Source: Geobacteraceae bacterium GWC2_55_20 (GTDB lineage Bacteria; Desulfobacterota; Desulfuromonadia; Geobacterales; Pseudopelobacteraceae). From it: a stretch of 64,000 bases of DNA. The notes beneath the pieces were generated by a model. The model did not search any database. It was given only the letters and a program-made list of their open reading frames with translations, and had not been told where the DNA came from. The position numbers and the translations under genes are program-made. This document shows positions 16,964 to 25,498 of this stretch, in pieces; the first letter of the stretch is position 1; each line of letters starts with the position of its first letter. The stretch spans positions 1-64,000 of the forward strand of contig MGZK01000154.1 of the NCBI GenBank assembly GCA_001802125.1, in the 5' to 3' direction.

Positions 16964-18997
16964 ATGAACCATTTTATTTCACTGCTGGCCGGCACTGCAT
17001 TGATTGTTTCCAGCACCCTGCCGGCATTAGCCGAAACTGTGCTGGATGAAATTACCGTCAGGGGCAGCAAGGAACCGGCGCAGGAAGAGAGCCTTTCCGT
17101 GCGCGAGATTCGCGAAAGCCCCGCCAGGGATATGGGCGAAGCTATGAAAAGCATTGAGGGGGTCTCCTCGGTCCGTAAGGGAGCCATCGCCAACGATCCT
17201 GTGATCCGCGGCTTTCAGAAGGACAATATCAACGTACTGATCGACGGCATGCGCATTCATGGCGCCTGCCCTTCGCGTATGGATCCTCCCTCATTCCATG
17301 TGGATTTTGCCGAGGTTGACAAGGTGCGAGTGGTCAAGGGGCCCTATGATCTGAGCAACCCCGGCAGCATGGGCGGTATGATCGATGTGACTACCCGCAA
17401 GCCGCGCCAGGGGTGGGGCGGCGACCTGTCCCTGACTTACGGTTCCTGGGACACCGTCAACGCTTCCGCAATCGGTTCCTACGGCGGTGACAGTTTCGAC
17501 GCGCTGTTGGGGTATGCCTACAAGTATTCCGGCGTGCCGGAATCCGGCGACGGCAAGCGCATCACCGATGTCTATCCGGCGGCCAGCCCCAACCGCTACC
17601 GCAGTAACGCCGTCGATTCCCACGCCTACGAGATCAACACCGGCTGGTTGAAGTTCGGTTACAAGCCTACCGCAAATTCACGCACCGAGCTGGCCTACAG
17701 CTACCAGGACGCCGATCATGTGCTGTATCCCTATCTGAAGATGGATGCCGACTATGACCGAACCAACCGCCTGAACTGGAACTACAACGTCAAGGACATT
17801 TCATCCACCATCCGTGAAGTTAAACTGCAGGCATATTGGGACCGGATCGGCCATCTGATGGACGACCGCCTGCGCATGAGTTCCACTGCGAGCATGATGG
17901 TTACGCGCCCCTACTCGATGCAGACCGATGCGCGTACCGAGGTCATCGGCGGCAAGGCCGCCACGACCATCAAGCTGGCTGGCGGCGAGTTCAGCGGCGG
18001 TATGGATTATTACACCCGCAACTGGAACGCGCTCAACCAGAGGGCCATGTACACCGCCGCTGTTCCCTACAGCACCCTGAACATGATTCCGGATGTCTAT
18101 GCCGATAACCTGGGAGTGTACGGCGAGTATGAATACCCGCTGGCCGAGACGCTTCGTCTCAGGGGGGGGCTGCGCGGCGACTTTACCTGGGTCAAGGCCG
18201 ATAACGGCAATCCGCTGGTCACGGCCGGGACCAACACCGACTTTCAGAATGTCAGCGCCAATCTGCAACTGACCTACACCCCGGTCAAGGGACTGGACCT
18301 TTTCCTCGGCTTCGGGCGCGGTACGCGCACACCCGATCCGGAGGAGTTGTACATCATCGTGCCGGCCGCGCCGCCGGCGGTAACCTGGAAAGGCAATCCG
18401 GACCTGAAGTCTACCGTCAACCACCAGGCCGACCTGGGAATGAAATTCAGCGCTGAGCGCTATTACGTTTCCGCGTCGTTCTTTTACAGCGACCTGACCG
18501 ATTATGTTAATTTCTACACTCCTTCGGCGACATCCAAGAGTTATCAGAACATCCATGCCCGCATGTGGGGCGGCGAACTCGGCAGCCAGATATCATTGCC
18601 GCTGGATATTTATCTGAAAGGCGCGCTGTCCTATACCCAGGGTGAAAACCTGACCGACGATCGTCCGCTCTCGGAGATTCCACCGCTGCGCGGGTTGATT
18701 GCGGTCCGCTACGACAACGGCACCTATTTCGGCGAGCTGACCGAAAACCTGACCAGGGAACAGGACCGGGTCGATGGCGGTCTGAATGAAGCCAGAACCG
18801 CCGGCTGGGCCACCACCGACATCAAGTTCGGCTACAATTACCGCGCCTTGGCGTTGTACGCCGGCGTAAACAACCTGTTTGACCAGTATTATGTCAGCCA
18901 CCTTTCCTATCTGCGTGACCCGTTCTCATCCGGGGTCGGGGTCAAGGTGCCTGAAAACGGACGGAACTTTTATCTGACAGCCACTTACCGTTTCTGA
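16964..18997 (+). CDS. TonB-dependent copper receptor, OprC/NosA type
   Basis: A 677-residue outer-membrane receptor. ATG 16964 follows AAGGAGG by 6 bases and begins a signal peptide ending LPALA-ETV. A TonB-box-like LDEITVRGS is followed by the plug (about 45-150) and a 22-strand-type barrel ending in an aromatic residue (TATYRF). The plug contains HGACPSRMDPPSFH, with Cys 102 and Met 106 in the CxxxM spacing that binds copper in OprC; NosA/OprC relatives share this block and the following VVKGPYDLSNPGSMGG. It would import copper across the outer membrane using the TonB encoded next. It could bind another soft metal, but copper is favoured by the NosL neighbours. Confidence 0.88.
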   Translation: MNHFISLLAGTALIVSSTLPALAETVLDEITVRGSKEPAQEESLSVREIRESPARDMGEAMKSIEGVSSVRKGAIANDPVIRGFQKDNINVLIDGMRIHGACPSRMDPPSFHVDFAEVDKVRVVKGPYDLSNPGSMGGMIDVTTRKPRQGWGGDLSLTYGSWDTVNASAIGSYGGDSFDALLGYAYKYSGVPESGDGKRITDVYPAASPNRYRSNAVDSHAYEINTGWLKFGYKPTANSRTELAYSYQDADHVLYPYLKMDADYDRTNRLNWNYNVKDISSTIREVKLQAYWDRIGHLMDDRLRMSSTASMMVTRPYSMQTDARTEVIGGKAATTIKLAGGEFSGGMDYYTRNWNALNQRAMYTAAVPYSTLNMIPDVYADNLGVYGEYEYPLAETLRLRGGLRGDFTWVKADNGNPLVTAGTNTDFQNVSANLQLTYTPVKGLDLFLGFGRGTRTPDPEELYIIVPAAPPAVTWKGNPDLKSTVNHQADLGMKFSAERYYVSASFFYSDLTDYVNFYTPSATSKSYQNIHARMWGGELGSQISLPLDIYLKGALSYTQGENLTDDRPLSEIPPLRGLIAVRYDNGTYFGELTENLTREQDRVDGGLNEARTAGWATTDIKFGYNYRALALYAGVNNLFDQYYVSHLSYLRDPFSSGVGVKVPENGRNFYLTATYRF

Positions 18998-19009
18998 AAT
19001 CTTTCCCGA

Positions 19010-19027
19010 GGGGGGCTGCGGCCCCCT
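19010..19027 (+). terminator. GC hairpin between receptor and tonB
   Basis: gggggctgcggccccc forms a 6-base stem with a TGCG loop 13 bases after the receptor stop. No T-run follows, so it may attenuate transcription or protect the receptor transcript rather than stop transcription. Confidence 0.4.
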
Positions 19028-19041
19028 GCAAGGGGGATGTG

Positions 19042-19833
19042 ATGAATCATCTTATGTCACACAATGACGCTTTGGAGCGCTTTTTCTGGAGGGCGGTGCC
19101 GCTCTCGCTGCTGTTGCATCTGCTGCTGGGTGTTTTGTTTGTCAGAGGGCTTGCGGTCATGCGGCAGGTGGCAGCGCCACGGGTGATATCGGTCGAGTTG
19201 CGAGAAATGCCGCCGCTTCCGCCTCCGTCCTTGGCAAAACCGCCGGAACCGGCGCTTCGCAGTCCGGCCGCGCCGGTCGCCAGGATCAAGGCACCCGTGA
19301 CCCGCCCGCAACCGCAGCAGGCGCCGATTGTCAGCCGGCAGGCGCCACCCGTGGCTACTCCGGAACCGGCAAGGGAGGTTGCGCCGCATCCGCCGGTTCA
19401 AGCTGCCGTTGCTGACGTGCGGCCGGTTGAATTGCACAGGCAGGCGACGCCGATGCCGGCCGTGGCAGGCAAGCCTGAGGCGGCACCCGTGCGGCCGGTC
19501 GAGCAGGCGCCGCCGGTGAAGGATTCGGGGCGCACTGCGGCAGCAGCTTCAGCTTATTTTTCACAGATCCGTTCGCATCTGGAACGGAACAAGGAATACC
19601 CGGCCCTGGCTCTCAGGGGGAGGATCGAGGGGACCGTCACGGTACGATTTACCATTCGAAATGACGGGACAGTCGCCTTGGCCAGAATTGTAACAAGTTC
19701 CGGTTATAACCTTCTTGATCAGTCCGCCTTGAGAACCGTGCATATCTCGGCGCCGTTTCCGAAACCCCCGGAAATTGCCGGTTCCGGGGGAACCAGCGTC
19801 AGCGTGCCGCTGGTCTTTAAAATGGATATGTAA
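19042..19833 (+). CDS. tonB: TonB-family energy transducer
   Basis: A 263-residue TonB. One N-terminal membrane segment (residues about 17-40, starting SLLLHLLLGVLFV), a long Pro/Ala/Val-rich periplasmic spacer (about 55-165), and a C-terminal TonB domain with YPALALRGRIEGTVTVRFTI and SSGYNLLDQSALRTV. AGGGGG lies just upstream; ATG 19042 is preferred over GTG 19039. It links inner-membrane proton force to the adjacent receptor. exbB and exbD are not in the window, so it must use ones encoded elsewhere. Confidence 0.9.
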   Translation: MNHLMSHNDALERFFWRAVPLSLLLHLLLGVLFVRGLAVMRQVAAPRVISVELREMPPLPPPSLAKPPEPALRSPAAPVARIKAPVTRPQPQQAPIVSRQAPPVATPEPAREVAPHPPVQAAVADVRPVELHRQATPMPAVAGKPEAAPVRPVEQAPPVKDSGRTAAAASAYFSQIRSHLERNKEYPALALRGRIEGTVTVRFTIRNDGTVALARIVTSSGYNLLDQSALRTVHISAPFPKPPEIAGSGGTSVSVPLVFKMDM

Positions 19834-19951
19834 CCCGTCAAAATTATTCATGTATGATTTTATATATTCGCTCTGTGGAATATTTATCGTTTTTTTTTAT
19901 TTTGTAAGTTATATTGCAAGGGCAAATTAGAATATTAAAAGGAGAACAAGC

Positions 19952-20455
19952 ATGAAAAGGTTATTACTTCTTGTCGCTGTATCCTGTGTCGTTTACATTG
20001 GCACCGCCGTGGCGGAGAATAAACCGGGCCACATGGTAGGGCATCAGCACGGCGCTGCCGTTGCAGCCTCCGAATCCATGCATGCCGATGTGAAAAAGCA
20101 TAACGCCTGTGTTCATTGCGGGATGGACCGTGAAAAATTTTCCCATTCCCGGATGTTGGTAACCTATGCGGACGGCAGCTCCGTCGGAGTCTGCAGTATC
20201 CACTGTACCGCGATTGAGCTGAAGGCCAACAAGGGCAAGCCGGTCAAGTCACTGGAGGTTGCGGACCTGGACAGCAAAAAACTGATCGATGCCGAAAAAG
20301 CCTTCTGGGTGATCGGTGGCGACAAAAAAGGGGTCATGACCAAAACTCCGAAATGGGCCTTTGCCAGGAAAAGCGCCGCTGAAGCTTTCATAAAGAAGAG
20401 CGGTGGCAGGCTGGCAACCTACAAAGAGGCGCTGGCACTGGCCGAAAAGGATTAG
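19952..20455 (+). CDS. NosL-like copper chaperone, first copy
   Basis: A 167-residue exported protein. AAAAGGAG precedes the ATG by 8 bases; the signal peptide ends TAVA-ENK. A His/Met stretch (HMVGHQHG) is followed by the NosL core NACVHCGMDREKFSHSRM, then DGSSVGVCSIHC and KAFWVIGGDKKG. NosL proteins bind Cu(I) for nitrous oxide reductase, but no nosZ is visible. It lacks the lipobox usual in NosL and is probably soluble in the periplasm. A long AT-rich stretch upstream may hold a promoter. Confidence 0.85.
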   Translation: MKRLLLLVAVSCVVYIGTAVAENKPGHMVGHQHGAAVAASESMHADVKKHNACVHCGMDREKFSHSRMLVTYADGSSVGVCSIHCTAIELKANKGKPVKSLEVADLDSKKLIDAEKAFWVIGGDKKGVMTKTPKWAFARKSAAEAFIKKSGGRLATYKEALALAEKD

Positions 20456-20461
20456 TATCCC

Positions 20462-20938
20462 ATGTATCGAATCATCATGGTATTGGTTTTGGCATGCGCC
20501 CTGACGGTTACGGGAGCGCATGCCGCAGGCAAGGGGGCGAACAACGCCCCCCCCAACGCCAAATGTCCGGTTTGCGGCATGTTTGTCGCCAAATACCCGG
20601 ATTGGACCGCCACCGCCAGCTTCAAGGATGGTACCACCCATTACTTCGACGGTCCCAAGGATCTGTTGGCATACTATCTGGACCCGTCGCGATATGAGAA
20701 GGGCAGACGTCAGGCCGACATTGTGTCCCTGTCCGTGAAAGAGTATTACTCTTTGGGTGCGATCGATCCGCGTGGCGCCTTTTTTGTGCTTGGCAGCGAT
20801 GTTTACGGTCCGATGGGGAGCGAGCTGATACCGTTCAAAACCCAGAAGGACGCGATGGCGTTCAAGATTGACCACAAGGGCAAACGTATTATCCGTTTCA
20901 ACGAAATCACCATTCAGTTAATCAAAACCCTGAACTGA
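20462..20938 (+). CDS. NosL-like copper chaperone, second copy
   Basis: A 158-residue exported NosL relative with a signal peptide ending AHA-AGK. Core features are KCPVCGMFVAKYPDW, the aromatic FKDGTTHYFDGPKDLLAYY and GAFFVLGSDVYGPMG. It differs strongly from the first copy and has fewer His and Met residues, so the two probably have different roles, such as donor and acceptor. It starts 6 bases after the first copy and is probably co-transcribed with it. Confidence 0.85.
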   Translation: MYRIIMVLVLACALTVTGAHAAGKGANNAPPNAKCPVCGMFVAKYPDWTATASFKDGTTHYFDGPKDLLAYYLDPSRYEKGRRQADIVSLSVKEYYSLGAIDPRGAFFVLGSDVYGPMGSELIPFKTQKDAMAFKIDHKGKRIIRFNEITIQLIKTLN

Positions 20939-20952
20939 TCACGAAGAAAACC

Positions 20953-21249
20953 ATGCGCCGATCGATCCAATTTATGGTTTTTACCGCCGTTAACCTGACG
21001 CTGTTCTGCCTGCTACTGCTGCATGCCCGCATTGCTCAAAGCACGGCCGACGCCGAATTGATAGCTCAGACGGCGCCATTGCGAAGGCTGCAGTTGACCG
21101 ACCTCTGTCTTTCCAGCGAGGCTCGTTATACCCGTCATCTCTCGCAGGCGGACCGCCATGCGCCATTTCAGGAACATCCGCTGGCGCTGGAACATTTTCC
21201 TTCCGGATCCATGATCCTGCCATCCATGCAACCACGCGAGACCCCATGA
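20953..21249 (+). CDS. Small membrane-anchored protein of the copper locus
   Basis: A 98-residue protein with a single N-terminal membrane segment (FMVFTAVNLTLFCLLLLHA) and a short exported tail containing His and Met (SQADRHAPFQEHPLALEH). No family is recognised. The stop overlaps the permease start by four bases (ATGA), so it is translationally coupled to the ABC transporter and may be an accessory subunit. Confidence 0.65.
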   Translation: MRRSIQFMVFTAVNLTLFCLLLLHARIAQSTADAELIAQTAPLRRLQLTDLCLSSEARYTRHLSQADRHAPFQEHPLALEHFPSGSMILPSMQPRETP

Positions 21250-22382
21250 ATATTCATTTTGAACGGCACCTGAATATCCTGGATTTTACACTTTCATCGC
21301 TTCTGCGGCGGAAGGGGAAGAATTTTTCCCTGTTGACGATGTATCTGCTGGTGATCTTCATGCTGGCTTCGCTGGTGTTCTTCGTAACCGCGCTGAAGCG
21401 CGAGGCGGCCATTCTCCTCAGGGATGCCCCGGATATGGTCGTTCAGCGACTGGTGGCCGGACGGCAGGATCTGGTTCCCGCCCAGTATGCCGAGTCGATC
21501 GCTTCGATAAGGGGGGTCAACGGAGTTCGTCCCCGATTGTGGGGTTATTACTACGACGGTTTGAACGGCGCCAACTATACCATCGTGGCCGACGATTATA
21601 TGGCCTCCTCGCCGGAAAACGCCGTGATCGGCAACGCCATTGCCAGATCGCGCAACATGGTTGCCGGTGATCTGCTGCCGCTGATAAGCTATGACAAGGC
21701 GCCGCTGATGCTGCAGATCAGGAGTATCCTGCCGAGTGAGTCTGACCTGATGGCGGCCGACCTGATCGTGATCACATCCGAGGATTTTCGCACACTGTTC
21801 AAGTTTCCGGCCGGATTGGCCACCGATCTGGCGGTGGATGTTGGCAACCCCAAGGAACTGGCCACCGTTGCATCCAAGATCGCCCAGCAATTTCCCGACT
21901 CCCGTCCGATCCTGAAAAGCGAGATCCTTCGCACCTACCAGGCCATATTCGACTGGCGGGGTGGAATGGTCGTGATCATCTTGGCCTCGGCGCTGCTTTC
22001 GTTCGTGATCTTTGCCTGGGACAAAGCCACAGGCCTGTCGGCCGAAGAACGCAAGGAGATCGGTATCCTGAAGTCGATCGGTTGGAGTACTTCCGATGTG
22101 CTGCTGCTCAAATTCTGGGAAGGGGTGGTTATTTCGTTGACTGCATTTTTGCTGGGAGTTGTTCTGGCTTACGGACACGTTTTCTTTCTGTCTGCGCCGC
22201 TCTTTTCCCAAGCGCTGAAAGGATGGTCCGTGATATATCCCGAATTCCGCCTGTCACCGAATGTGGACGGCTATCAGCTGGCGGTACTTTTTTTCCTGAC
22301 GGTTGTGCCCTACACGGCCGCAACGGTGATTCCCTGCTGGCGGGCGGCCACGACCGACCCTGATTCAGCGATGAGGTCCTGA
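21246..22382 (+). CDS. FtsX/MacB-type ABC permease
   Basis: A 378-residue inner-membrane protein. One membrane segment at about 30-52 is followed by an extracytoplasmic domain (about 55-235) and three C-terminal segments, the layout of FtsX/MacB/LolC permeases. The conserved cytoplasmic turn is ERKEIGILKSIGWSTSDVLLLKF. Such transporters do mechanical work on periplasmic proteins or small molecules rather than classic import. It pairs with the ATPase 2 bases downstream. In nos operons the ABC permease NosY belongs to a different fold, so this would be a distinct arrangement. Confidence 0.88.
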   Translation: MNIHFERHLNILDFTLSSLLRRKGKNFSLLTMYLLVIFMLASLVFFVTALKREAAILLRDAPDMVVQRLVAGRQDLVPAQYAESIASIRGVNGVRPRLWGYYYDGLNGANYTIVADDYMASSPENAVIGNAIARSRNMVAGDLLPLISYDKAPLMLQIRSILPSESDLMAADLIVITSEDFRTLFKFPAGLATDLAVDVGNPKELATVASKIAQQFPDSRPILKSEILRTYQAIFDWRGGMVVIILASALLSFVIFAWDKATGLSAEERKEIGILKSIGWSTSDVLLLKFWEGVVISLTAFLLGVVLAYGHVFFLSAPLFSQALKGWSVIYPEFRLSPNVDGYQLAVLFFLTVVPYTAATVIPCWRAATTDPDSAMRS

Positions 22383-22383
22383 C

Positions 22384-23112
22384 GTGATTGAACTGTCATC
22401 GGTTACCAAAACCTTCAACAGCGGGAAACCCAACCAGTTCACTGCGGTGGACAATGTCAGCCTGACGATTGAGCCGCAAAAGGTTACCGTTCTGAAAGGA
22501 CCGAGCGGGTCTGGAAAAACCTCGCTTCTGACCGTGATCGGTTGCATGGCCCGGCCAACCTCAGGGAGGATCTTTCTGCGCGGGATCGAGGCGGCTTTGA
22601 AGTATCAGCAGGAAAGTGGTGGACTGGTCGAGATCACCAGCCTGCCGGAGAGCTTTCTCAACGATATCAGACGGGTTACTTTCGGTTTCATCTTCCAGCA
22701 GTTCAACCTGATCAAGGGGATCAGCGTGCTGGAAAACGTGATGCTGCCGGCTTATCCGTCCGGCGAAAGCCGCAACGGCATCCGGTGCAGGGCATTGGAG
22801 CTGCTGGAGATGTTCAGCATCACCCGCCACGCCGGACAGCGGGTGGAACTGCTCTCTGGCGGCGAACAGCAACGGGTTGCCATAGCGCGGGCGCTGATCA
22901 ACAATCCCTCCATCATAATTGCCGATGAACCAACCGCCCACCTGGATTCAAAACTCTCCTACGAGTTCATGGATATCGTTGAAAAGCTGAAGAACGCCGG
23001 TAAGACGATCATTATCGCCAGCCACGACCCGATCGTGTTTGACGCCGCGTTGACCGACATGCTGATTGAAATGCGGGATGGCTCCATTGTAGAAAACCGG
23101 AGTCGCTCATGA
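22384..23112 (+). CDS. ABC transporter ATPase, MacB/LolD type
   Basis: A 242-residue ATPase starting at GTG. Walker A is GPSGSGKTS (about residue 39), the Q-loop is FIFQQFNLIKGISVLENV, the signature is LLSGGEQQRVAIARAL, Walker B is SIIIADEP and the switch His is in IIASHD. The insertion after Walker A (LKYQQESGGLVEITSLPESF) is longer than in LolD. It powers the adjacent permease. It overlaps the next gene by 4 bases. Confidence 0.93.
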   Translation: MIELSSVTKTFNSGKPNQFTAVDNVSLTIEPQKVTVLKGPSGSGKTSLLTVIGCMARPTSGRIFLRGIEAALKYQQESGGLVEITSLPESFLNDIRRVTFGFIFQQFNLIKGISVLENVMLPAYPSGESRNGIRCRALELLEMFSITRHAGQRVELLSGGEQQRVAIARALINNPSIIIADEPTAHLDSKLSYEFMDIVEKLKNAGKTIIIASHDPIVFDAALTDMLIEMRDGSIVENRSRS

Positions 23113-24104
23113 TCATGCATCCCGCAGCCCTGGCCCTTTTGGCGACCGCCCTGCTGGTTTCCGGCATGGGGGTGCATGCCGGCTACCAGGGCATGCGCAT
23201 TCTGGCAAAGTGGGATATCCGTAGCGGCAGCGAATTGCAGCTGGAGTTGGAACGCAAGACCTATCTGGTCTCGACCGTGATGAGCAATATCCTGGTTTTC
23301 CAGCTGATGTCGCTTTTCCTTTACATCTATACCGCCGACAGCCTCTATCCCCTGTTCACCGGCGCCATGTGCGCGGCCGGTTCTCTCAATGCCAACTCCT
23401 TCGGTTATCCGGTGCTGTCCCTCAAAGTACTGAATTTTCTGCTGGCAGGGGTCTGGCTGATTGTAAATTACGCCGACAACAAGGGGCACGACTACCCGCT
23501 GATCAGGATCAAGTATGAACTGCTAAATCTCCTGATTCCGCTGCTGATGCTGGAGAGCTTCCTGCTGCTGGGCTATTTTGCCGGCATAAAGCCGGATATC
23601 ATCACCTCCTGCTGCGGCAGCCTTTTCAGTCATGAATCCGGGAGCTTCAGCGGAGAAATAGCCGCTCTGCCGCACATCCCGATGAAAATAGCCTTCTTTT
23701 CCAGTATGGCGCTGACCTTTGTCAGCGGAATGTTCTTCTACCTCAAGGGGCGGGGGGGGAATCTGTTTTCTGTCCTGGCGACCCTGACTTTCCTGGTATC
23801 GGCTGCCGCGCTGGTGTCGTTCATCTGTCTCTACTTTTACGAACTGCCGACCCATCACTGCCCGTTCTGTCTGCTGCAGAAGGAGTATGGTTACATCGGA
23901 TACGTTATGTACGCCACCCTTTTGGGCGGTGGCGTGGCCGGGTTGGGAACCGGGGTGCTGATGCCGCTCAAAAAGCATGGCAGCATGGCGCTGATCATCC
24001 CGCCGTTGCAGCGCCGGCTGGCGCTGGTAACGATTGTCTGCTATCTGCTGTTCACCTTGATCGCATCCTGGAAGATGTATTTTTCAGCGCTGCGTATGGG
24101 GTGA
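23109..24104 (+). CDS. Polytopic membrane protein with paired cysteines
   Basis: A 331-residue protein with about eight membrane segments and no signal peptide. It carries two cysteine clusters: SCCGSLFSHE (about residue 175) and HHCPFCLLQKEYGYIGY (about 255). The second recalls the CxxC of VKOR/DsbB-type thiol oxidoreductases and could bind Cu(I), but the whole protein does not match these families by eye. It is the last gene of the copper series and overlaps the ATPase by 4 bases. A role in copper movement or thiol redox across the inner membrane is inferred. Confidence 0.75.
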   Translation: MIMHPAALALLATALLVSGMGVHAGYQGMRILAKWDIRSGSELQLELERKTYLVSTVMSNILVFQLMSLFLYIYTADSLYPLFTGAMCAAGSLNANSFGYPVLSLKVLNFLLAGVWLIVNYADNKGHDYPLIRIKYELLNLLIPLLMLESFLLLGYFAGIKPDIITSCCGSLFSHESGSFSGEIAALPHIPMKIAFFSSMALTFVSGMFFYLKGRGGNLFSVLATLTFLVSAAALVSFICLYFYELPTHHCPFCLLQKEYGYIGYVMYATLLGGGVAGLGTGVLMPLKKHGSMALIIPPLQRRLALVTIVCYLLFTLIASWKMYFSALRMG

Positions 24105-24111
24105 TTGAGGT

Positions 24112-24519
24112 TTAACGGATAAACTGAACCTGAACTGGAAATCCAGGAACGGCCAGCAATGGTTCAAACTCGTGGCGGTCGGAAGTTAGCAACACTGCAT
24201 CCTCACGTTCCGCAAGTGAAACTGCGAAGCAGTCAGCAAGGGATATACGGCCTCGGGCCTTCAAATGTCCCGCGGCCTTCCAGAAGTCCAAATCCATTTC
24301 GTCCCGAAGTATCAGGCCGGCTTCAATCAGGTTGGCCAACAACTTTTCTGCAGAGTCATTACCATGACAGCGCAGGCAGTCATAAAAAACCTCACAGAGA
24401 TTTACCGCGTGGACAAAACAGACATTATTCTCCGCTTCGAGCGCCTGCCGGACAATCAAAGCTCCATCCTCATTCTTGATGAGAGAAATAATGGCGCAGG
24501 CATCCAGAACGTATCTCAT
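24112..24519 (-). CDS. PIN-domain toxin, VapC-like
   Basis: A 135-residue PIN nuclease. Acidic active-site residues are seen in YVLDACAIISLIKNE (Asp 5), NLCEVFYD (Glu about 43), SLADCFAVSLA (Asp about 95) and LTSDRHEF (Asp about 114). VapC toxins cut tRNA or rRNA. Its start codon overlaps the antitoxin stop by one base. It lies on the opposite strand, 7 bases from the end of the copper series. The antitoxin is of RelB/DinJ type, not VapB, so the pair is mixed. Confidence 0.88.
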   Translation of the reverse strand: MRYVLDACAIISLIKNEDGALIVRQALEAENNVCFVHAVNLCEVFYDCLRCHGNDSAEKLLANLIEAGLILRDEMDLDFWKAAGHLKARGRISLADCFAVSLAEREDAVLLTSDRHEFEPLLAVPGFPVQVQFIR

Positions 24520-24821
24520 CAGTTGAACTTCCGCCCTTCAAGGTCAATCTCTTCCTGCTTCTTACGGGAAAAATCGGCACTTGAAGATATCATCGGATAT
24601 GCGCCAATAATCGCATTCAACGCTTTTTTCCGTTGTTCCAGAGGCGATGCCTGTTCAGATACTAACTGTACCTGAAAGGGAAGCCCCTTACGGTTACGAA
24701 CCGCGGTAAGAAAAATTTTGATGGCCTCTGAGGTGGTCATGCCAAGCTGTTTAAGTATGTCTTCTGTTTCAGATTTCAGCTGCCCGTCAATCCTCATGCT
24801 TATGGTTGCGCTCTTAGCCAT
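24519..24821 (-). CDS. RelB/DinJ-type antitoxin
   Basis: A 100-residue protein. The N-terminus (ATISMRIDGQLKSETEDILKQ) is a ribbon-helix-helix DNA-binding domain, followed by LGMTTSEAIKIFLTAVRNRKGLPFQV, the typical RelB/DinJ signature. The C-terminal tail, rich in charged residues, should bind the toxin. A promoter and a palindrome lie just upstream, so autoregulation is likely. Confidence 0.9.
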   Translation of the reverse strand: MAKSATISMRIDGQLKSETEDILKQLGMTTSEAIKIFLTAVRNRKGLPFQVQLVSEQASPLEQRKKALNAIIGAYPMISSSADFSRKKQEEIDLEGRKFN

Positions 24822-24852
24822 ACAATGCCCCCGTATTCTTTAATTATGAGCA

Positions 24853-24881
24853 ATTGTACTGCAGTTGAATTACAAATGCAA
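24853..24881 (-). promoter_or_regulatory. Sigma-70-type promoter of the toxin-antitoxin pair
   Basis: Read on the minus strand: TTGCAT (24881-24876), a 17-base spacer, then TACAAT (24858-24853). The distance to the antitoxin ATG at 24821 is about 30 bases. It matches the consensus well in both boxes and spacing. Confidence 0.6.
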
Positions 24882-24886
24882 TTTGT
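24872..24886. promoter_or_regulatory. Palindromic operator overlapping the -35 box
   Basis: ACAAAT-GCA-ATTTGT is a perfect dyad covering the -35 element of the toxin-antitoxin promoter. This is the expected place for the ribbon-helix-helix antitoxin to bind. Confidence 0.5.
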
Positions 24887-24929
24887 GATAATCCAGTGGT
24901 GAGAATGGCAGATCTATATAATCAACCCC

Positions 24930-24968
24930 GCCCCCGCCGGAATTGACCGCGCGGGGGCGTTTTTTTTC
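24930..24968 (+). terminator. Rho-independent terminator, plus strand
   Basis: Stem gcccccgc (24930-24937) and gcgggggc (24951-24958), followed by g and eight T. It points rightwards, yet the only upstream plus-strand genes are those of the copper series, 830 bases away beyond the antisense toxin-antitoxin pair. Confidence 0.8.
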
Positions 24969-25030
24969 TCCCCAGCATAAAAAAATATGCTAGTATTCCG
25001 ATTTCTTTACGCCAGCTCATGGAGGTTGCC

Positions 25031-25498
25031 ATGCCACAATTCTTTGAAGGAAATCTTGACGCCAAGGGCCAGAAGATCGGTATCGTCGTCAGCCGTTTCA
25101 ACAGTTTTATCTGCGAACGCCTGCTGGAGGGCGCGGTGGATGCTCTGGTCCGCCATGGCGCCGATGATGCCGATATCAGCGTTGCCCGCGTTCCGGGTGC
25201 ATTTGAAATCCCCCTGGCCGCCCGGAAGATGGCTGGCAGCGGAAAATATGACGCGCTCATCTGTCTGGGAGCTGTTATCCGCGGTTCCACGCCGCATTTC
25301 GATTATGTGGCTTCGGAAGTTTCCAAGGGTGTGGCCAGCGTGTCGCTTGACAGCGGCGTGCCGATCGCCTTCGGCGTTCTGACTACCGATACCATCGAAC
25401 AGGCCGTGGAACGGGCCGGCACCAAGGCCGGCAACAAGGGCTTCGAGGCGGCGGTGACCGCCATCGAAACAGTCAATCTGTTCAAGGCGCTTAAATAA
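25031..25498 (+). CDS. ribH: 6,7-dimethyl-8-ribityllumazine synthase
   Basis: A 155-residue enzyme that makes the riboflavin precursor lumazine. Seen: [48 protein letters not shown] with the catalytic His, and [14 protein letters not shown] 25031 with GGAGG upstream is preferred over ATG 25019, which overlaps that site. ribBA and ribE are not next to it here. Its stop codon overlaps the nusB start by one base. Confidence 0.95.
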   Translation: MPQFFEGNLDAKGQKIGIVVSRFNSFICERLLEGAVDALVRHGADDADISVARVPGAFEIPLAARKMAGSGKYDALICLGAVIRGSTPHFDYVASEVSKGVASVSLDSGVPIAFGVLTTDTIEQAVERAGTKAGNKGFEAAVTAIETVNLFKALK

